From Agromyces aureus (GTDB taxonomy: Bacteria > Actinomycetota > Actinomycetes > Actinomycetales > Microbacteriaceae): 64,000 bases of DNA. Below the pieces are notes generated by a model. The model had not been told where the DNA came from and searched no databases. It saw only the letters and a program-made list of their open reading frames with translations. Position numbers and translations under genes: made by a program. The stretch is taken from the NCBI RefSeq assembly GCF_001660485.1, contig NZ_CP013979.1:1178001-1242000 (forward strand). The letters are read 5' to 3'. Shown in pieces: positions 18,989 to 26,422 of this stretch (the stretch's first letter is position 1; the number at the start of each line of letters is the position of its first letter).

Positions 18989-19863
18989 CCCTTCACCGCC
19001 CCGGTGAGGCCGCCGACGATGCGACGCTCGAAGATGCTGAAGAACACGAGCGCGGGGATCATCGAGAGCGACGTGAACGCGAGCACCTTGGCCGTGTCGA
19101 CCGAGTACTGCGAGGCGAACGCCTGCACGCCCAACGGCAGGGTGTACGACGCCTCGTTGTTCAGGATGAACAGCGGCAGGATGTAGCTGTTCCAGCTCGC
19201 GATGAACGCGAGGATGCCGACCGTGATGACGCCGGGCAGGGCGAGCGGCAGCACCATGCGCCAGAAGAATCCGAGGCGCGAGCAGCCGTCGATCGAGGCC
19301 GCCTCCTCGATCTCGTCGGGGATCGCGCGCAGGAACGGCACGAGGATGATGATCGTGGCCGGCAGGGCGAACGCGATCTGCGGCAGGATGACGCCGGCCA
19401 GCGAGTTCGTCAGTCCGAGGTTGCGCACCACGAGGTAGAGCGGCGTGATCGCCACGGTCATCGGGAACATGAGCCCGGCCGCGAACACGGCGTAGAGCAG
19501 GCCCCGGCTCCTGAACCGGTACCTGGCGAGCACGTAGCTGGCCATGAGGCCGAGCGCGACGACGCCGACCGTCGTGACGACCGCGGCGACCGTGGAGTTC
19601 AGCACCTCGCCCCAGAAGGTGGTGCTCACGAGCACGTCGGCGTAGTTCGTGAACACCCACGGCGACGGCAGTGCCGACGGATCGGTCGTGATCTGCGAGT
19701 TCGTGCGGAAGCCGCCGATGATGATGTACGCGATCGGCGCGAGCATCAGCGCGACGACGACGAAGCCGACGAAGTAGATGGCGGGGCTGCCCCATGGCAG
19801 CGTGCCGTTCCCGCGCGGGCGCCTTGCCCGCGGGATGGCGATGGAGGTGATCGATGCGGTCAT
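18985..19863 (-). CDS. sugar ABC transporter permease, MalG type
   Basis: A 292-residue CUT1 permease with six membrane helices. The EAA loop reads EIEEAASIDGCSRLGFFWRMVLPL, near residue 195. It pairs with the MalF-type permease encoded just upstream, overlapping it by four bases, and overlaps the GH3 gene by four bases at the other end. No ATPase gene is in the operon; importers of this sort in actinobacteria commonly share a genome-encoded MsiK-type ATPase. Probable substrate: xylobiose or xylo-oligosaccharides. Confidence 0.92.
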   Translation of the reverse strand: MTASITSIAIPRARRPRGNGTLPWGSPAIYFVGFVVVALMLAPIAYIIIGGFRTNSQITTDPSALPSPWVFTNYADVLVSTTFWGEVLNSTVAAVVTTVGVVALGLMASYVLARYRFRSRGLLYAVFAAGLMFPMTVAITPLYLVVRNLGLTNSLAGVILPQIAFALPATIIILVPFLRAIPDEIEEAASIDGCSRLGFFWRMVLPLALPGVITVGILAFIASWNSYILPLFILNNEASYTLPLGVQAFASQYSVDTAKVLAFTSLSMIPALVFFSIFERRIVGGLTGAVKG

Positions 19864-20921
19864 CGGCCCGTCCGTTCGGTGAGGGCGCCGGCGGTGTCGC
19901 GGCGCAGCACGAAGCGCTGGTAGACGAGGGCGACGACGAGCGAGATGAGGAAGAGCACGACGGCGACGGCGTTGCCGTAGCCGTAGTTGCCGGCGTTGCG
20001 TCCGTTGGCGACCATGTAGGTCGCCATGGTCGAGGTGCCCGCGGTCGAGGCCACGTACTGGCCCCAGATGATGTAGACGAGGTCGAACAGCTGCAACGAG
20101 CCGATGATCGAGAGGAACGCCCAGATGCGCAGCGTCGGCCCGAGCAGGGGCAGCGTGATGCGGCGCTGGATCTGCCAGTACGAGGCGCCGTCGATCTGCG
20201 CGGCCTCGGTAAGCTCCTGCGGGATGCCCTGCAGGCCGGCGAGGAAGAGGATGACGGCGAAGCCGATGTACTTCCAGGTGATGATGCCGAGCAGGGTCCA
20301 GATCGCGATGTCGGGGTCGGCGAGCCAGTCCTGCGCGAGGCCGCCCAACCCGACCTTCTCGAGGAGGCCGTTCAGCGCGCCCTCGCTCTGCAGCATCAGG
20401 CTCCAGCCCGTGCCGACGACGACCTCGGCGAGCACGTAGGGCACGAAGATGAGCACCCGGATCACGGACTGGCCGCGCATCGGGCGGTTGAGGAGCAGGG
20501 CGAGCAGCAGCGCGGCCGGACCCTGGAGCACGAGCGACATGACGACGATGATCGCGTTGTGCGAGAGCGCCTCGTGGAACGCGGTGTCCTGCAGGATTGT
20601 GACGTAGTTCTGCAGGCCGACGAAGTCGGTGGGCGGTCCGAAGCCCTTCCACCGGAAGAACCCGTAGTAGCCGGCCATGACGACCGGGAAGATGACGAAC
20701 GCGAGGAAGACGATGAGGGCGGGTCCCACGAGCACCGCGATCTCGATGGCCTTCAGGTGGTCGCGGCGGGGACGCCGGGGGCGGGCGGAGTCGGGGCGAC
20801 GTCGGCGGCCGGGCGACGTCGCGTCGATCCGGTCGGCGGCCGGGGACGGCGTGCCGCCCCCGGCCGTGACGTCGTCCGCGTCGACTCGACCCTCGGCGGG
20901 TGAGTTGGTGCGAACGCTCAT
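19860..20921 (-). CDS. sugar ABC transporter permease, MalF type
   Basis: A 353-residue CUT1 permease. About 65 residues of basic, Pro/Arg-rich cytoplasmic tail precede six membrane helices; the EAA loop (ELTEAAQIDGASYWQIQRRI) is near residue 245. It lies 14 bases after the binding protein gene and overlaps its partner permease. The tail is unusually long and low in complexity for the family. Together with the other permease it forms the channel of the presumed xylo-oligosaccharide importer. Confidence 0.92.
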   Translation of the reverse strand: MSVRTNSPAEGRVDADDVTAGGGTPSPAADRIDATSPGRRRRPDSARPRRPRRDHLKAIEIAVLVGPALIVFLAFVIFPVVMAGYYGFFRWKGFGPPTDFVGLQNYVTILQDTAFHEALSHNAIIVVMSLVLQGPAALLLALLLNRPMRGQSVIRVLIFVPYVLAEVVVGTGWSLMLQSEGALNGLLEKVGLGGLAQDWLADPDIAIWTLLGIITWKYIGFAVILFLAGLQGIPQELTEAAQIDGASYWQIQRRITLPLLGPTLRIWAFLSIIGSLQLFDLVYIIWGQYVASTAGTSTMATYMVANGRNAGNYGYGNAVAVVLFLISLVVALVYQRFVLRRDTAGALTERTGR

Positions 20922-20935
20922 GATGTGCTCGGCCC

Positions 20936-22231
20936 TCAGCCCTTCTGGATGGCTTCGTCGACGGCGTCGACGATGCCCTGGGGCGAGCCCTTGCCGGCGA
21001 GCAGGTCGACGACGCCCACGTTGAGCGCGTTGCCGACGTTCTGGCCGAGGAGGGTGTCGAGCCAGACCGAGACGTACGGCGCCTCGTTGACTGCGGCGAG
21101 CACCTCCTGGAGGGCCGGGTCGGTGACGACGCTCTGGGCGTCCTTGTTGGCGGGCAGCGTCACGAACGCGTTCGCGTAGCCCTCCTGATACTGCTTCTGC
21201 GAGGCGAACTCGAGGAACTCGCCGCACTCTTTCGGAGCGTCGACGTAGCAGGAGAACCCGTCGACGCCGCCCATCATCGCGCCGGATTCGCCGTCACCGC
21301 CGTCGACCGCCGGGAACGGGAACCAGCCGAGGTCGGCGAGGGGCTTCTCGTCGGGCGTCAGCGAGGCGATCACTCCCGGGTCCCAGGCGCCCATGAGCTC
21401 CATGGCGGCCTTGTGGTTGGCCACGAGGCCGGCCGAGGAGCCGGCGCCCTGCTGGGCGGTCGTGGTGAGGAAGCCCTGGTTGAACGGCTCGGTGCCCGCG
21501 AAGTCCGCGAGGTCCTCGCCGGCGCGCAGCCAGCAGTCGTCGGTGAAGCTCGGGTCGTCGGTCAGGCCGGCGAACACGTCCTGCGAGCACTCGCGGAGCG
21601 CGAAGAAGTAGAACCAGTGCGCTGCGGGCCAGGCGTCCTTGGCCCCGAGCGCGATCGGGTCGATGCCGGCGGCCTTGAGCTTGTCGACGGCGTCGCCGAG
21701 TTCGTCGAACGTCGTCGGCGTCGCGGTGATGCCGGCCTGCTCGAACAGGTCCTTGCTGTAGTAGATGCCGCCGGGCAGCACCGAGGAGGGCACGCCGTAG
21801 AGCTTGCCGTCGACCGTAAACGCCGAGAGCGCGCCGTCGCCGAGCGCGGCCTTCGTGTCGTCGGAGAGCGCCGAGGAGAGGTCCTGGGCCTGACCGGCCT
21901 CGACGACGGCCGCGAGCTTGCCGCCGCCGCGCGCCATGAAGATGTCGGGGGCGTCGCCGGAGTTCAGGGCGGTCTGGAGCTTGCCGTCCATCTCCTCGTT
22001 CTGGATCGCCTGGATCTCGATCTTCACGTCGGGGTGCTCGGCCTCGAAGTCGGCGGCCGTGGCCTCCCAGTAGGCCTTGCCGTCGCCGGTCGTGGAGTTG
22101 TGCCAGAAGGTCAGGGTGACCGCTCCGTCTCCGCCGTCGCCGTCGCCGGCGCTGCATCCGGCCAGGGCGCCGATGGCGAGTGCTGCTGCGGCGCTGATGG
22201 CGGTGACCCGGCCGATGCGTCGTCTGTTCAT
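20936..22231 (-). CDS. sugar ABC transporter substrate-binding lipoprotein
   Basis: A 431-residue extracellular solute-binding protein of family 1. The signal peptide ends in the lipobox ALAGC and is followed by a Gly/Asp tether; LTFWHNSTTGDGKAYWE begins the mature fold, and DAPDIFMARGGGKLAAVVEAG is the hinge-proximal motif. Two adjacent ATG codons occur (22234 and 22231); the second is preferred because AGAGG then lies seven bases upstream. First gene of a five-gene operon with two permeases, GH3 and GH43, so it probably captures xylobiose or longer xylo-oligosaccharides. A strong promoter and a repeated TTTCGA operator precede it. Confidence 0.92.
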   Translation of the reverse strand: MNRRRIGRVTAISAAAALAIGALAGCSAGDGDGGDGAVTLTFWHNSTTGDGKAYWEATAADFEAEHPDVKIEIQAIQNEEMDGKLQTALNSGDAPDIFMARGGGKLAAVVEAGQAQDLSSALSDDTKAALGDGALSAFTVDGKLYGVPSSVLPGGIYYSKDLFEQAGITATPTTFDELGDAVDKLKAAGIDPIALGAKDAWPAAHWFYFFALRECSQDVFAGLTDDPSFTDDCWLRAGEDLADFAGTEPFNQGFLTTTAQQGAGSSAGLVANHKAAMELMGAWDPGVIASLTPDEKPLADLGWFPFPAVDGGDGESGAMMGGVDGFSCYVDAPKECGEFLEFASQKQYQEGYANAFVTLPANKDAQSVVTDPALQEVLAAVNEAPYVSVWLDTLLGQNVGNALNVGVVDLLAGKGSPQGIVDAVDEAIQKG

Positions 22232-22242
22232 CATTGAACCTC

Positions 22243-22269
22243 TCGAAAGTTTCGACACTTTTGTCGAAA
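22243..22269. promoter_or_regulatory. operator with three TCGAAA/TTTCGA half-sites
   Basis: Two overlapping palindromes share a half-site: TCGAAA-G-TTTCGA (22243-22255) and TTTCGACA-CTTT-TGTCGAAA (22250-22269). They lie between the binding protein promoter and its start codon, so occupancy would block transcript elongation. The divergent ROK regulator is the obvious ligand-responsive candidate. Confidence 0.65.
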
Positions 22270-22286
22270 GTGATCTGGACGCCTCG

Positions 22287-22315
22287 AATATACGACGCGA
22301 ACCATTTGCGGTCAA
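22287..22315 (-). promoter_or_regulatory. promoter of the xylo-oligosaccharide operon
   Basis: On the minus strand TTGACC (22310-22315) and TATATT (22287-22292) are separated by exactly 17 bases, a near-consensus housekeeping promoter. The operator at 22243-22269 lies just downstream of the predicted start. Confidence 0.75.
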
Positions 22316-22340
22316 GCGCAACAAATTCGCACCGCCCCTC

Positions 22341-22346
22341 TAAACT
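22341..22346 (+). promoter_or_regulatory. -10 element of a leaderless ROK regulator gene
   Basis: TAAACT ends seven bases before the GTG at 22354 and no ribosome site is present, consistent with leaderless transcription. Confidence 0.45.
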
Positions 22347-22353
22347 CGTTCCC

Positions 22354-23529
22354 GTGTCAGATCGCGCGGGAACCTTCGACGGCGTGCACCGCCGCAACCT
22401 CGCCAAGCTCCTCGGCCTCGTGCACCTCGAGGGGCCCATGTCGCGCGCCCGGCTCACGGTCGAGACCGGGCTCAACCGCTCGACCGTCGCCGCGCTCGCT
22501 GCGGAACTCGTCGAGCTCGGACTCGTCGAGGAGCGCGCACCCGACCCGACCAACCGCGTCGGCCGCCCGTCGCCCGTGATCGCCGCCGACGAACGCGTCG
22601 TGGCGATCGCCGTGAACCCCGAGGTCGACGCCGTCACCATCGCCGCCGTCGCCCTCGACGGCCGCGTTCCCGCCCGTGAGCGCATCGAGGTCGACCACGT
22701 CGTGACGCCCGAGGAGACGGCCGAGCTCATCTCGGCCACCCTCCGGCGGTGGGCCGACGGACCCCTGGCCGAGGCGCGCATCGTCGCGATCGGCCTCGCG
22801 GTGCCCGGTCTCGTGCGCGCCTCCGACGGACTCGTGCGATTCGCGCCGCACCTGGGCTGGCGCGACGTGCCGATCCGCACGCTGGTCGAGTCGGCCACGG
22901 GGCTGTCGGTCGTGGTCGGCAACGACGCCTCGCTCGGCGTCATCGCCGAGCACCTCTTCGGAGCGGGCCGCGGTGTCGACGACCTCGTCTACCTGAACGG
23001 CGGTGCGAGCGGCATCGGCGGCGGGCTCGTGATCGCCGGCCGGCCCGTCGGCGGCGCGGGCGGCTACGCGGGGGAGTTCGGGCAGAACCGCCCCGGCATC
23101 GGTTCGCCCGACGATCGCCGAGCCGTCGGCGGCGTGCTCGAGGACGAGGTGAGCCGGGCGCGCCTGCTCGCCGTCGCAGGCCTCGAACACGCCGACGAGC
23201 CGACGCTCGCGGCGACGCTCGCCGGCAGCGGCTCGCCCGAGGTGGCGGCCGAGCTCGGCCGCCAGCGGCGCATCCTCGCCACCGCGCTCGCGAACGCGAT
23301 CAACGTGCTGAATCCGACGCTCGTCGTGCTCGGCGGATTCCTCGCCACGGTCGCCGAGAGCGACGTCGAGGCCCTCCGTGACGCGGTCCGGGCGCAGGCC
23401 ATGCCCGCCGCCGCCGAGACCGTCGAGCTGCGCGTCGCGGCGCTCGGCGAGGACCGCCTGCTGATCGGCGCCGCCGAGGCGGCCTTCGGCGCGCTGCTCG
23501 ACGACCCGCTCGGCGGCGCGGGGGACTGA
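22354..23529 (+). CDS. ROK-family transcriptional regulator
   Basis: A 391-residue ROK repressor. Residues 8-70 form a winged helix (LARLL-type helix, then SRARLTVETGLNRSTVAALA) and the rest an ASKHA sugar-kinase-like fold with NDASLGVIAEHLFGAGRG and VLNPTLVVLGGFLA. The usual ROK zinc motif CxCGxxGCxE is missing: after GGYAGEFGQNRPGI the sequence reads SPDDRRAVGGVLEDEVS with no cysteines, so zinc binding is presumably lost. GTG at 22354 is chosen from the -10 spacing; longer in-frame starts would run across the operator. It is divergent from the xylo-oligosaccharide operon and probably represses it. Confidence 0.88.
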   Translation: MSDRAGTFDGVHRRNLAKLLGLVHLEGPMSRARLTVETGLNRSTVAALAAELVELGLVEERAPDPTNRVGRPSPVIAADERVVAIAVNPEVDAVTIAAVALDGRVPARERIEVDHVVTPEETAELISATLRRWADGPLAEARIVAIGLAVPGLVRASDGLVRFAPHLGWRDVPIRTLVESATGLSVVVGNDASLGVIAEHLFGAGRGVDDLVYLNGGASGIGGGLVIAGRPVGGAGGYAGEFGQNRPGIGSPDDRRAVGGVLEDEVSRARLLAVAGLEHADEPTLAATLAGSGSPEVAAELGRQRRILATALANAINVLNPTLVVLGGFLATVAESDVEALRDAVRAQAMPAAAETVELRVAALGEDRLLIGAAEAAFGALLDDPLGGAGD

Positions 23530-23539
23530 GCGCGCCGGC

Positions 23540-23619
23540 GGCCGCAGGCCGCGTGGGCCGCAGGCCGCGTGGGCCGCAGGCCGAGTGGGCCGCAGGCCGC
23601 GTGGGCCGCAGGCCGAGCG
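23540..23619. repeat. five tandem copies of a 16-bp GC-rich unit
   Basis: GGCCGCAGGCCGCGTG is repeated five times without gaps (third and fifth copies vary at two or three bases), between the converging ROK and TetR genes. The unit is itself rich in GGCC and could fold as a terminator for both genes. Confidence 0.85.
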
Positions 23620-23639
23620 GTTCAGCCGGCCGAGCGACG

Positions 23640-24314
23640 TCAGCCCGGTGCGGCCGGCGCGAACGACCGGCGGAAGATCGCCCACGCCTGCTCGGCCATC
23701 GGGCGCCGGTCCGCGGCATCCGCTCGGGCGAGCAGGTCGGTGAGCATCGTGATCGAGAGCAGCACGTCGCTGTCGTCGACGTGTTCGCCGACTCGGCCTG
23801 CGGCGCGTTCGCGCGCGACGACGGTGCCGACGATCACGGCGAGGCGGGCGCTCAGATGCATGACGCGGTCTTCGAACTGGTGCTGCCAGATGAGGTCGAT
23901 GAGCGCGGTCGAGACGGCGGCGAGGTCGATGATCGCGTCGATGAGGTCGTCGAGCGTCATCGCCGGGTCGGCGACGGATGCCTCGAGGGCGTCGAGATTC
24001 TCGTCGAAGACCGCGACGGCGAGCGCCGCCTTGTCGGGGAAGTGCCGGTAGAGGCTGCCCTGGCCGACGCCCGCCCGCTTGGCGACGGCGCTGAACGGCG
24101 CCTGCAGGCCGGATTCGGCGAAGATCTCGCGCGCGGCGGCGATGATCGCGCGCCGGTTCTCGGGGCCGGCGATCGGACCGCGGTTGGCCTTCGCGGGCGA
24201 GGCGGCGTCGGCGTGCGCGCTCGGTTCCGGGCTCTTCCGGGGCGTCACTGGGCTCTTCCGGGGCGTCACTGGGCTCTTCCGGGGCGTCACTGGGCTCTTC
24301 CGGGAATCGGGCAC
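23640..24314 (-). CDS. TetR-family regulator with a repeat-encoded N-terminal tail
   Basis: A 224-residue TetR-family protein. The DNA-binding domain starts near residue 50 (RRAIIAAAREIFAESGLQAPFSAVAKRAGVG is spread over residues 50-85, ending in SLYRHFPDKAALA). Before it stands an unusual tail in which RKSPVTP occurs three times and RKSPEP once, encoded by a 21-bp tandem repeat. GTG at 24314 is the only plausible start ahead of the tail, with TACGCT seven bases upstream and no ribosome site, so the gene looks leaderless. It is divergent from the KstD-like gene, and a perfect palindrome at 24335-24356 lies between them. It probably represses that gene; a KstR-like role is only a guess. Confidence 0.85.
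   Translation of the reverse strand: MPDSRKSPVTPRKSPVTPRKSPVTPRKSPEPSAHADAASPAKANRGPIAGPENRRAIIAAAREIFAESGLQAPFSAVAKRAGVGQGSLYRHFPDKAALAVAVFDENLDALEASVADPAMTLDDLIDAIIDLAAVSTALIDLIWQHQFEDRVMHLSARLAVIVGTVVARERAAGRVGEHVDDSDVLLSITMLTDLLARADAADRRPMAEQAWAIFRRSFAPAAPG
24229..24303. repeat. 21-bp in-frame tandem repeat in the TetR gene
   Basis: Three complete copies of a 21-bp unit (24229-24249, 24250-24270, 24271-24291) and a 12-base partial copy. The copies are identical, which points to recent expansion. Because 21 is a multiple of three, copy number can change without breaking the frame; each unit adds seven residues (RKSPVTP) to the regulator's tail. Confidence 0.9.
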
Positions 24315-24334
24315 GGGTGTTAGCGTACAACCGT

Positions 24335-24356
24335 TACCGGACAACGATGTCCGGTA
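24335..24356. promoter_or_regulatory. TetR operator, perfect 22-bp palindrome
   Basis: TACCGGACA and TGTCCGGTA flank ACGA. The site lies just upstream of the AAGGAGG ribosome site of the KstD-like gene and 21 bases from the TetR start, so it can control both divergent genes. Confidence 0.8.
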
Positions 24357-24369
24357 GAAGGAGGACGCA

Positions 24370-26109
24370 ATGACCGCATCTTGGGACCGCGAGGTCGACG
24401 TGCTCGTCGCCGGCAGTGGTGCCGCCGGCATGACCGCCGCGATCGCCGCGGCCGATCGCGGGCTGTCGACGCTCATCGTCGAGAGCACCGACCGCTGGGG
24501 CGGCACGACCATGCGCAGCGGCGGCGGGCTGTGGATGCCGAACAACCCCGTCATGAAGCGCAGGGGCATCGCCGACTCGCGCGCCGAGGCGCTGACCTAC
24601 CTCGAGTCCGCCATCGGCCCGGTCGACGCGATCGGGCCCGCGAGCTCGCAGGCCAGGCGGGAGGCGTTCATCGACACGATCCCCGAGCTCGTGAACCGGC
24701 TCGAGGAGCTCGGCGTGCGCTGGGCCGTCGCGAAGGACTACCCCGACTACTACCCCGATCGCCCGGGCGGCAAGATCGGCCGCGGCATCGAATCGAAGCC
24801 GTTCGACGCCAAGAAGCTCGGTGACTGGCGCAAGACCTCGCGCACGGGCGACTCCATCCCAGCGCCGATGCAGACCGACGACGTCTGGCTGCTCATGCGC
24901 GCCTGGTCGTCGTTCTCGGGGTTCGTGCGCGGCGCGCGGTTCGTGTTCCGCACGCTCGGCGGGCTCGTCACGGGCAAGAACCTGTACGGGTTCGGCGGCG
25001 GGCTCATGCTCCAGCTCGGGTACATCGCGAAGCAGCAGGGCACCGAGATCCTGCTGAGCTCGCCGCTCACCGAGCTCGTGAAGGACGACGACGGTCGCGT
25101 GATCGGCGCGGTCGTGGCGGCGCCGGGCGGAGCGCTGCGCATCCGGGCCCGGCACGGCGTGATCCTCGGCGCCGGCGGATTCGCCGCGAACACCGCCTGG
25201 CGGCAGAAGTACCACGGCATCCCCGGCTACACGTCGGCCGCCGAGGGCGACCTCGGCACGGCGATCCAGGCCGGTGTCGAGGCGGGCGCCGACGTCGCGC
25301 TCATGGACGACGCGTGGTGGGGCGCCTCCGTACCGGTGCCGGGCAAGCAGGCCATGTTCGTGCTCAACGAGCGGTCCGACCCGTTCAGTTTCGTCGTCGA
25401 CCAGTCCGGCGCGCGCTACCTGAACGAGTCCGAGAGCTACATCGACTTCGGTCACCACCTGCTCGAGCGCAACGAGGTCTCGCCGGCGAACCCGTCGTGG
25501 CTCGTCGTCGAGAAGCGGCACCGCCAGCGCTACATGTTCGGCGCGCTGCTCGCCGACGGCAAGCAGCTCTTCCGCGAGGGTGTGGCCGTCAAGGCCGACA
25601 CCCTCGAGGAGCTCGGCGAGAAGATGGGCGTCGACCGGGCCACGTTCGCCGCGACGGTCGAGCGATTCAACGCGCTCGCCCGCGGCGGCGTCGACGTCGA
25701 CTTCGGCCGAGGCCGAACCGCCTACGACCGGTACTACAGCGACCCGCGCGTGAAGCCGAACCCCAACCTCGCCGCGCTCGAGAAGGGGCCGTTCACCGCC
25801 GTGCAGCTCGTGCCCGGCGACCTCGGCACCAAGGGCGGCCTGCTGACCGACGAGCACGCGCGCGTGCTCGACGTCGACGGCGGGGTCATCGAGGGCCTCT
25901 ACGCCGCGGGCAACACCACGGCCTCCGTCATGGGACGAACGTACCCCGGCCCGGGTTCGACGATCGGGCCGGCGGCGGTGTTCGGGTACCTGGCGGCCGC
26001 GCACGCGGCGGGGCGGGTGGCCGGGGTTCCGGCGTCGACCGCCGCGGCTCCGGCCGAGCAGGCGGCACAGGCCGGTGAGGCCGAGTCGGTCGAGGTGCCG
26101 GCGGGCTGA
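24370..26109 (+). CDS. kstD: FAD-dependent 3-ketosteroid-delta1-dehydrogenase-like protein
   Basis: A 579-residue flavoprotein of the KstD/fumarate-reductase superfamily. VLVAGSGAAGMTAAI binds FAD; DRWGGTTMRSGGGLWMPNN follows as in KstD. The C-terminal FAD motif AGNTTASVMGRTYPGPGSTI contains Tyr525 and the Gly of YPGPG, matching the catalytic Tyr and Gly of Rhodococcus KstD; KDYPDYYPDRPGG supplies a further candidate active-site Tyr. The family introduces a C1-C2 double bond in 3-ketosteroids, but actinobacteria carry many paralogues of unproven substrate and no other steroid gene is nearby. AAGGAGG lies five bases before the ATG. The C-terminal 35 residues are Ala/Glu-rich. Confidence 0.82.
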   Translation: MTASWDREVDVLVAGSGAAGMTAAIAAADRGLSTLIVESTDRWGGTTMRSGGGLWMPNNPVMKRRGIADSRAEALTYLESAIGPVDAIGPASSQARREAFIDTIPELVNRLEELGVRWAVAKDYPDYYPDRPGGKIGRGIESKPFDAKKLGDWRKTSRTGDSIPAPMQTDDVWLLMRAWSSFSGFVRGARFVFRTLGGLVTGKNLYGFGGGLMLQLGYIAKQQGTEILLSSPLTELVKDDDGRVIGAVVAAPGGALRIRARHGVILGAGGFAANTAWRQKYHGIPGYTSAAEGDLGTAIQAGVEAGADVALMDDAWWGASVPVPGKQAMFVLNERSDPFSFVVDQSGARYLNESESYIDFGHHLLERNEVSPANPSWLVVEKRHRQRYMFGALLADGKQLFREGVAVKADTLEELGEKMGVDRATFAATVERFNALARGGVDVDFGRGRTAYDRYYSDPRVKPNPNLAALEKGPFTAVQLVPGDLGTKGGLLTDEHARVLDVDGGVIEGLYAAGNTTASVMGRTYPGPGSTIGPAAVFGYLAAAHAAGRVAGVPASTAAAPAEQAAQAGEAESVEVPAG

Positions 26110-26140
26110 GCACGCGAAGGGCGAGCACAGTATCCGGTGA

Positions 26141-26173
26141 GCGGATGCCGCGACGGCGCGTCGCGGCATCCGC
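26141..26173 (+). terminator. terminator hairpin after the dehydrogenase gene
   Basis: GCGGATGCCGCGA pairs perfectly with TCGCGGCATCCGC across a seven-base loop, a hairpin built from the GGATGCCGCG motif that recurs through the window. Confidence 0.7.
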
Positions 26174-26282
26174 CCACGTCTGCCCGACGAACCGCGCGCC
26201 GAGCGTTCGGGAAGGCGCCCGCCTGCGGCATCCGCGAAACCCGAACGCAATTCGGACTTGCGGCCGGGGAGGGGGCCTCGGG

Positions 26283-26360
26283 TACACTTGACGACAGTCG
26301 AATCGATTCGAGCCCACCGAGGGGCCGAGTCGCACCACGACGGCGCCCCGCGGGGCGCCG
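26283..26360 (+). promoter_or_regulatory. putative promoter and attenuator-like leader of the exporter gene
   Basis: A TACACT -10-like element (26283-26288) is followed by the palindrome TCGAATCGATTCGA (26298-26311) and then by a hairpin with GGCGCCC/GGGCGCC arms (within 26341-26360) directly followed by TTTCCTGTCT. That is a terminator-like structure more than 60 bases before the exporter start, which would suit attenuation or a ligand-sensing leader. No known riboswitch consensus was recognised. Confidence 0.4.
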
Positions 26361-26422
26361 TTTCCTGTCTCCCGGCGTCCGAGGGCGTGCGCCGCCGCAC
26401 TCGAGCACGCCTGGACACCCGC

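Larger units (their letters stand above)
26110..26422. other. intergenic region with terminator and putative exporter leader
   Basis: No gene is visible in these 313 bases. They contain the terminator of the dehydrogenase gene (26141-26173), a second solitary CGGCATCCGC, and then a probable promoter and structured leader before the exporter gene (26283-26360). Confidence 0.6.

Noticed and set aside
16565..19186. Open frame of about 870 codons opposite the cytoplasmic GH3 gene
   Set aside because: Shadow of a GC-rich gene; its text is Arg/Gly/Glu repeats with no domain.
23540..23619. Possible origin-type iterons
   Set aside because: The unit is extremely GC-rich, lies between converging genes and has no replication gene or AT-rich melting region nearby.
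24370..26109. Steroid catabolic island around the KstD-like gene
   Set aside because: No other steroid gene (kshA, hsa, mce) is nearby and the operator palindrome does not match the KstR consensus; the substrate is left open.
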